From: Marinobacter shengliensis
Lineage (GTDB): Bacteria; Pseudomonadota; Gammaproteobacteria; Pseudomonadales; Oleiphilaceae
DNA length: 64,000 nucleotides
Assembly: GCF_003007715.1 (NCBI RefSeq)
Contig: NZ_PXNO01000022.1
Span: 112,635-176,634 of the forward strand
Reading direction: 5' to 3'
In this document: piece after piece, positions 59,786 through 64,000 of the stretch
Layout of the letters: each line of letters begins with the position of its first letter
How positions within the stretch are numbered: position 1 is the first letter of the stretch
Notes under the pieces: model-generated
The model's database searches: none
What the model saw: the letters and a program-made list of their open reading frames with translations, nothing else
Told to the model about the DNA's origin: nothing
Made by a program: the position numbers and the translations under genes

Positions 59786-60906
59786 CCGGTTCGGTGACGG
59801 TTCAATCCGCTTTGAACCGGTTCCTGGTAAAGGAGTCATTAGACAGCCATCGTCGCAAGGTCTGCAGCCGGCTGATGGATTGCCGAACGGCACGGATGGG
59901 CGGTATGGAGATGCGGTGCGAACAGTGCAATATGCGCACCGTTCACTACTACGGCTGCCGGGACCGGCATTGCCCACAATGCCAGGGCCGAGCCAGTCAG
60001 CAATGGTGTGAGCGCCAGCGCCGATCACTGCTACCAGTACCTTACTTTCACTTGGTGTTTACCTTGCCACATGCCTTGAACGGCTGGGTGCAGGTGCATC
60101 CAGAGGTGGTCTACCGTCGTCTTTTCGAATCAGTCTGGAACACGCTCAGTCAATTTGGTCTTAAAACCAAACACTTGCAGGGTGAGTTAGGAATGACGGC
60201 GGTGCTCCATACCTGGGGGCAGAACCTGAGTCGCCATGTTCATGTGCATTGTTTGATTCCGGGCGGGGTGCTCACAGATTCTGGTGAATGGCATCGGGCC
60301 AAACATCAATATTTGTTCCCGGTCAGGGCGTTGTCACGGCGCTTTCGCGGACGGATGGTGTCGTCGCTCAGGCACTCGGTCAGGACCGGCGAACTGCACA
60401 GGCTCAAGGAGGACCATGTCATTGACGACGTGCTCAACGGTGTGATGCAGCAGGAATGGGTGGTTTACGCCCGCCATTGTCTGAACCAGGCTGAGACGGT
60501 GGTGGACTACCTGGCCCGCTACACTCATCGCATCGCCATCAGCAACGGCCGTTTGTTGTCACAGGAGGGTGATCGGATCGTGTTCCGGTACAAGGATTAC
60601 CGGGAGGGAGGGCGCCAGAAGACCCAGCAACTGGACGGAGTGGAGTTTATTCGCCGATTCCTGATGCACATCTTGCCGAAGGGATTCATGCGGATCCGCC
60701 ACTTTGGTTATTTGAGTAACCGTACCCGGCGACGAAAGCTGGCCACCATTCATCAGGCGCTCCAACAACCAATCGAGACCGAGGTTGAAGCATTAAGTAA
60801 CTCCGTGTCACCAAGCTCTTGGCCGTGCTCGCAATGTGATGGTGGCATGGTTCATAAGGTTCGGCAGATTCCTCGGTTCAGGGCTGTGAGTATACTGACG
60901 GCTTAG
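59782..60906 (+). CDS. IS91 family transposase (HUH)
   Basis: This 374-residue single-strand transposase has an N-terminal zinc-finger region (CEQCNMRTVHYYGCRDRHCPQC, given by position about 36-57). The HUH motif lies in LSRHVHVHCLIPGGVL near 150, and the conserved Tyr is in YLARYTHRIAISNGRL near 250. The start ATG 59782 overlaps the recombinase stop as ATGA. The gene is intact, with its stop within the 3' hairpin. Confidence 0.93.
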   Translation: MTGSVTVQSALNRFLVKESLDSHRRKVCSRLMDCRTARMGGMEMRCEQCNMRTVHYYGCRDRHCPQCQGRASQQWCERQRRSLLPVPYFHLVFTLPHALNGWVQVHPEVVYRRLFESVWNTLSQFGLKTKHLQGELGMTAVLHTWGQNLSRHVHVHCLIPGGVLTDSGEWHRAKHQYLFPVRALSRRFRGRMVSSLRHSVRTGELHRLKEDHVIDDVLNGVMQQEWVVYARHCLNQAETVVDYLARYTHRIAISNGRLLSQEGDRIVFRYKDYREGGRQKTQQLDGVEFIRRFLMHILPKGFMRIRHFGYLSNRTRRRKLATIHQALQQPIETEVEALSNSVSPSSWPCSQCDGGMVHKVRQIPRFRAVSILTA

Positions 60907-60940
60907 CCGCTCTTGGCGGCTTCCCGCAAACATACAGTTC
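60905..60940 (+). other. Putative oriIS end of the IS91-like element
   Basis: The AGCCGC/GCGGCT hairpin has a 5-base loop and is followed 16 bases later by GTTC. Inferred 3' transposition end. Confidence 0.55.
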
Positions 60941-61029
60941 CGGAGGAGCTGGGCACCGACTCGTGTTGTGACTGGAAATGCAATAAAGAGCGGGTTAGTC
61001 TGACCACATACACAAGGATGGGAGTTTTT

Positions 61030-61158
61030 ATGGGAGTCAACGGGATGATATTCATGCCTGCCGAGCGCGTTCGCTACCTCGGATTGCTGTTCCGGAACCT
61101 GACCAAGAATTACTTTACCCTTATAGATTGGTCGCGGGCTTCGATGCCGGCGGCTTAG
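61030..61158 (+). CDS. Small cassette ORF, possibly truncated
   Basis: A 42-residue frame starts MGVNGMIFMPAERVRYL, with GGGAG 6 bases upstream, and ends TAG inside the R'' core of the first attC, as integron cassette genes often do. An in-frame ATG at 61018 is an alternative. The IS91-like element begins about 90 bases upstream and may have removed part of the cassette. Not recognised; may not be expressed. Confidence 0.35.
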   Translation: MGVNGMIFMPAERVRYLGLLFRNLTKNYFTLIDWSRASMPAA

Positions 61159-61214
61159 TCCAACCCACATTTAAAGGTCATGCTGCGCACGACCATTAAA
61201 TGCTTCAGTGTTAA
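61154..61214 (+). other. attC site 1 (short type)
   Basis: R'' GTCCAAC, R' GTTAAAG, and arms CATTTAAAGGTC / GACCATTAAATG (11 of 12 complementary) around an 11-base loop. The length of about 60 bases is near the minimum for attC. Confidence 0.6.
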
Positions 61215-61477
61215 AGGCCTGGCTTCGGTGTTCTTTGGTTTGGTGTTTGGCCGCGGTTTGCCAGGTTGCCGGCAGGCAGAAAACAGCCCTCAGTTTGGCA
61301 ATGGTTTTGGCCGGTAATTTGGTGGTCAGGTCGCGGAGCAATCCGGCGCATTCGCTAGAAAAAACCGCCCATTCGGTGCTCTGGTTCCTAGCGCCATGGT
61401 TTGAGTTGCTGCAAGGTATCGGGAGCGGGCATTCGGCATTGAGTGCCAATACAAAACAACGGGTAACCGGCCCTTAA
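61208..61477 (+). CDS. Hypothetical cassette protein
   Basis: An 89-residue frame starts with GTG at the edge of attC 1 and ends TAA inside the core of attC 2, thus spanning the entire cassette. MLKAWLRC and the hydrophobic, Trp-rich middle may suggest a membrane-associated peptide, but no ribosome site is clear, and cassettes without real genes are common. Not recognised. Confidence 0.35.
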   Translation: MLKAWLRCSLVWCLAAVCQVAGRQKTALSLAMVLAGNLVVRSRSNPAHSLEKTAHSVLWFLAPWFELLQGIGSGHSALSANTKQRVTGP

Positions 61478-61561
61478 CCAGGCGGTCAACCGGACGCCAA
61501 AAGCGTACCGCTTTTGGTTCCCTCCGCTGCGCTCCGGCGCCGGTTACCGCTAGCGTTATGA
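61472..61561 (+). other. attC site 2
   Basis: R'' CCTTAAC and R' GTTATGA bound 90 bases. The arms GCGGTCAACCGGACGCC and GGCGCCGGTTACCGC pair, with unpaired C and A on one side, the extrahelical bases typical of attC. A CAAAAGCG/CGCTTTTG stem and a variable loop lie between. Confidence 0.8.
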
Positions 61562-61564
61562 CCA

Positions 61565-62023
61565 ATGATCGAATATTCGAAGTCTGACATCGCTCTGGAA
61601 TACCTTGACGCAGCAATTGAAGAGCGGGAGCTGCATCAAAGGTATTTTGCTGCAATGAACTTGGCAGGAGTCGCGGAGGAATTATTCGGGAAATTGGTTC
61701 GAGTTGCTGGTGAAAAAGATCGTCTAACTAGCGCGGTTGAGGACCTTAGCTATATACAAGAAAAGCTATGGGAAAAAATGGGTTGGGCGAAGCAAAGCTC
61801 GAAAGACCTCAAGAAGCTGTTGGTTGGCCCCAAAAATAGCATCAAACACATGGATAGCGGCGTAGACTCGAACGCAAAGCTTCACTTTGAAGTAGAAGAT
61901 GAATCGAAGTGGATGATTCAGTCTGCAATTCGGAATATGGATGCGCTCGGGGTAGAACGTTCAGAAACTGTGAGGCGCTTTCTGCTAAAGCACGCAGATG
62001 ATGATTCACCGGACGAGTCATAA
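61565..62023 (+). CDS. Hypothetical integron cassette protein
   Basis: This 152-residue, largely helical, charged soluble protein starts MIEYSKSDIALEYLDAAIEE 3 bases after attC 2 and ends TAA inside attC 3. The GFxxN-type HEPN-like arrangement EYLDAAIEE ... YFAAMNLAGVAEELFGKL suggests an N-terminal helical bundle reminiscent of HEPN or antitoxin-like folds, but I do not recognise a family. Lower GC than neighbours marks foreign origin. Confidence 0.75.
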   Translation: MIEYSKSDIALEYLDAAIEERELHQRYFAAMNLAGVAEELFGKLVRVAGEKDRLTSAVEDLSYIQEKLWEKMGWAKQSSKDLKKLLVGPKNSIKHMDSGVDSNAKLHFEVEDESKWMIQSAIRNMDALGVERSETVRRFLLKHADDDSPDES

Positions 62024-62122
62024 CCAGTCATTCCAGTTCGTTCCGGCCCTGGTGGGCCTCCACCGGACGGCCTTTTCTCCGCTTCGCTGCGTAAAGGCCG
62101 CCGCTGAATATTGGCGTTAGAA
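62018..62122 (+). other. attC site 3
   Basis: R'' TCATAAC and R' GTTAGAA bound 105 bases; inner GTTCCGGCC and CACCGGACGGCC words, CCTTTTCTCC and GTAAAGGCC form the long imperfect stem. The inner part closely resembles attC 4. Confidence 0.8.
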
Positions 62123-62139
62123 ATCAGGGAGAGATCGAG

Positions 62140-62442
62140 GTGATTGCTCGAATTTGGAAAGGATGGACCACTCAAAATAATGCCTCGGCCTACGAGGAGC
62201 TTTTCAAGAATACTGTCCTTCCAAAAGTTACCCAGGGAGTGGACGGACACATCAGTACCAACCTGCTACGCTGCGAAATGGGTGACAACGTGGAATTCAC
62301 AACTATATTCTGGTTTGAATCGCTTGAAGCAGTAAAAAGCTTTGCTGGCCCAAACTTCGAGCAGGCAGTAGTCCCGGAGCAAGTAAAGGCACTCATGTCG
62401 CACTACGAGGAAACCGTTCATCACCATGACGTTGCTTTGTAG
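62140..62442 (+). CDS. Antibiotic-biosynthesis-monooxygenase-like cassette protein
   Basis: This 100-residue protein of the dimeric alpha-beta barrel (ABM) type starts with GTG (IARIWKGWTTQNNASAYEEL). The segments VEFTTIFWFESLEAVKSFAG and QAVVPEQVKALMSHYEETVHHHDV follow. Closely similar proteins are well known in integron cassettes. Enzyme activity is not established. GGGAGA precedes the start. It ends just before attC 4. Confidence 0.82.
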   Translation: MIARIWKGWTTQNNASAYEELFKNTVLPKVTQGVDGHISTNLLRCEMGDNVEFTTIFWFESLEAVKSFAGPNFEQAVVPEQVKALMSHYEETVHHHDVAL

Positions 62443-62444
62443 GT

Positions 62445-62524
62445 TTCTAACAATGCCATCAAATTCGTTCCGGCCTGCGGCCTCCACCGGACGCCCTTTT
62501 CAGGGCGCCGTTTATGGCTGGCGT
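62445..62524 (+). other. attC site 4, interrupted by intron
   Basis: R'' TTCTAAC is followed by ATTCGTTCCGGCC, CACCGGACGCCC/GGGCGCCG and GGCTGGCGT. The expected R' core GTTRRRY is cut after GCGT, where the group II intron begins. Confidence 0.75.
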
Positions 62525-64000
62525 GTGTGCCGGGCATGGCACAGAACTAGGGAGGTGAAAGTCCTCCTGCCAGGTGTTCGCAGAGCCGAAGGCTAGGAGA
62601 AGGGCAAGGGCGTCATCGCGAGGTGGGGTCTGAAGGAAGCCCAATCCAAAGCGGCGGGGCGACGAACAGGAACCCGATACGAGGTGTGGTACACCCGGGG
62701 CGAGCGGGCACGTGACCGCGAAGCCCTCCTTCTGCGACTGGGGTGTGCTTTATAAATCGGGCGTCTACGCCGTGAAAGCTCTGTGCCTTACCCCGGGAGG
62801 TCTGCCACGTGTGGACGGACCCACTGAGAGACGAGCGATCGCCTCTGATCGCGTGGCAGAAATCAGCCGAGGGCATAGTAGGTTCGCCCGTGAACCGAAG
62901 GCCCGAACAGAGACAGGAGTCGAGTGTCCGTGCAGGGAAACGGGATGGCATCCGCAAAGCAGCTTGTGCTGCCCCTGGTGAAACCAGGGGATGAACCCGT
63001 TGCCGGAAATCGGGAGAACTCGCACTCCGTTCAACCCTCACCGTGGATGGCGCGTGTATTGAGCAGGGACAACCTCAATCGCGCCCTGAAACAGGTTCGA
63101 CGTAACAAGGGAGCGCCGGGCATCGACGGCATGACCGTGGATGAACTACCGGATTATCTGCGCCAACATTGGCCCGAGATCCGGCAGCAACTGCTCCAGC
63201 AGACCTACCGACCCAAGCCGGTCCGGCGGGTCACCATCCCCAAAGCCAACGGCGGTTCTCGCCCTCTGGGTATCCCGACGGTGCTGGATCGCTTCATCCA
63301 GCAGGCAATCGCTCAGGTGATCCAGCAGGACTGGGAACCCCGCTTCCACCCACACAGCTATGGCTTCCGCCCGGGGCGTTCTGCCCATCAGGCAGTCCGA
63401 TACGGACAGCACTGTGCTCGGGAAGGCCGTAACTGGGTAGTGGACCTGGACCTGGAAGCCTTCTTCGACCGGGTAAATCACGATCGCCTGATGGCACGGC
63501 TGAAACGGCATACGCCGGACAGGCCGCTGCTCAGGCTGATCAACTGGTATCTGAAGGCAGGCGTTCAGATCGGCAACCGCAAAGCCCCGACACCCGAGGG
63601 CGTGCCACAAGGCGGGCCACTGTCTCCGGTACTGGCGAATGTGGTGCTGGACGAACTGGACTGGGAGCTGGAACGGCGCAACCTGAAATTTGCCCGCTAC
63701 GCGGATGACTGCCAGATCTACGTTGGCAGTCGCCGTGCAGGCGAGCGGGTGATGGTGAGTCTGACGCGCTTTATCGAGGACTCGCTGAGGCTCACAGTGA
63801 ATACACGAAAGAGCGCGGTGGACCGGCCCTGGAAGCGAAGCTTCCTGGGCTTCACCCTCAGCCGGAAAGGGCAGCGACTGAAGGTGGCAGACAAAGCCAT
63901 CAGCAAGCTGAAAACCCAGATCCGGATACTGAGCCGCCGAACACGGGGCCACTCACTGGCCCAGGTGATCGCAGATCTGAAAGAGACCCTGCTTGGTTGG
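62525..64000 (+). mobile_element. Group II intron, attC-targeting class C type (3' end outside window)
   Basis: The 5' boundary reads GTGTGCCGGGC, matching the group II GUGYG start. About 420 bases of structured, GC-rich RNA sequence with many short inverted repeats (GGGAGGTGAAAGTCCTCC near 62550, GTGTGGTACACC near 62681) precede the reverse transcriptase gene. Insertion right at an attC core is the hallmark of group IIC-attC introns. The 3' domain V and exon boundary lie beyond the window. The stretch 62525-62944 holds no other gene. Confidence 0.88.
62945..64000 (+). CDS. ltrA: Group II intron reverse transcriptase/maturase (5' part)
   Basis: The frame is open from ATG 62945 to the window end, 352 residues so far. 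RT blocks are clear: KQVRRNKGAPGIDGMTVDEL, RRVTIPKANGGSRPLGIPTVLDR, HSYGFRPGRSAHQAV, VDLDLEAFFDRVNHDRL, GVPQGGPLSPVLANVVLDEL and the catalytic YADD in FARYADDCQIYVGS (all by position, about 50-265). The maturase X domain begins near 300 (SFLGFTL). A start at ATG 63047 is possible. No endonuclease domain is expected in class C. Confidence 0.95.
   Translation, partial: MASAKQLVLPLVKPGDEPVAGNRENSHSVQPSPWMARVLSRDNLNRALKQVRRNKGAPGIDGMTVDELPDYLRQHWPEIRQQLLQQTYRPKPVRRVTIPKANGGSRPLGIPTVLDRFIQQAIAQVIQQDWEPRFHPHSYGFRPGRSAHQAVRYGQHCAREGRNWVVDLDLEAFFDRVNHDRLMARLKRHTPDRPLLRLINWYLKAGVQIGNRKAPTPEGVPQGGPLSPVLANVVLDELDWELERRNLKFARYADDCQIYVGSRRAGERVMVSLTRFIEDSLRLTVNTRKSAVDRPWKRSFLGFTLSRKGQRLKVADKAISKLKTQIRILSRRTRGHSLAQVIADLKETLLGW

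Larger units (their letters stand above)
58820..60940 (+). mobile_element. IS91-like element with tyrosine recombinase and HUH transposase
   Basis: Two overlapping genes, a XerD-like recombinase and an IS91-family transposase, form the unit. The right end carries an AGCCGC/GCGGCT hairpin (60905-60921) followed at 60937-60940 by GTTC, matching the known IS91 pattern of a 3' hairpin next to a GTTC/GAAC target. The left edge is not certain; hairpins at 58825-58837 and 58845-58868 probably lie inside it. Confidence 0.75.
61154..62524 (+). mobile_element. Integron gene cassette array
   Basis: Four attC-like sites spaced 250-540 bases apart separate short genes all on the plus strand, whose stop codons fall in or just before the next attC. 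The genes have lower GC than the flanks. No integron integrase or attI is visible, so this is either a distal array or a CALIN-type cluster. Confidence 0.85.

Overview
The window looks like a chromosomal segment close to the replication origin of a halophilic or marine gammaproteobacterium, most likely Marinobacter or a near relative. This is an inference from gene content (isolated ectoine hydroxylase, NhaB, several TonB-dependent siderophore receptors, ClpB-like AmiB next to an amidase) and from the conserved order mnmE ... mnmG-rsmG-parA-parB-atpIBEFHAGDC-glmU-glmS. GC content is moderately high throughout, except in the integron cassettes near the right end.

Left part (1-14.6 kb). The tail of mnmE is followed by about 14 kb of accessory genes placed between mnmE and mnmG, which are neighbours in many relatives. 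These are a Fur-box-preceded TonB receptor, a periplasmic solute-binding protein, ectD, an acyl-CoA dehydrogenase, a lipoprotein with an RND efflux pair (membrane fusion protein and permease), an EAL phosphodiesterase and an LplT-like MFS transporter. Exact DnaA boxes are dense here: seven 9-mers in the first 17 kb against two found in the remaining 47 kb. The 350-base gap before mnmG is AT-rich and flanked by DnaA boxes, resembling an oriC.

Housekeeping core (14.9-30 kb). This holds mnmG, rsmG, parA, parB, the complete nine-gene F1Fo ATP synthase operon behind a near-consensus promoter, and glmU-glmS.

Iron and ion section (30-38 kb). Two TonB siderophore receptors flank an AraC-type regulator on the minus strand, with Fur-like boxes upstream of each receptor. 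Then come the Na+/H+ antiporter NhaB and another periplasmic binding protein.

Amide/urea nitrogen section (38-51.6 kb). A very large hybrid histidine kinase, whose input module is a complete NCS1-type permease joined to a cysteine-rich segment, lies with its LuxR-type response regulator divergently from a five-gene urea/short-chain-amide ABC transporter (urtABCDE type). Aliphatic amidase, an AmiB-like AAA ATPase, formamidase and an FmdB zinc-ribbon protein follow. A dyad within a conserved block of about 40 bases occurs upstream of both urtA and the formamidase gene and is a good candidate operator. No urease is present, so short-chain amides are the likelier substrates.

Ribonucleotide reductase section (51.6-58.5 kb). 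A DUF3047 protein is followed by class I nrdAB behind a cobalamin riboswitch, then a D-lactate dehydrogenase-like gene and a CLCA_X-type protein.

Mobile right end (58.5-64 kb). A cluster of related palindromes precedes an IS91-like element (tyrosine recombinase plus HUH transposase). Next is an integron cassette array with four attC-like sites and small lower-GC cassettes. The last attC is cut exactly in its terminal core by a group IIC-type intron carrying a reverse transcriptase, which runs off the window. No integron integrase is visible.
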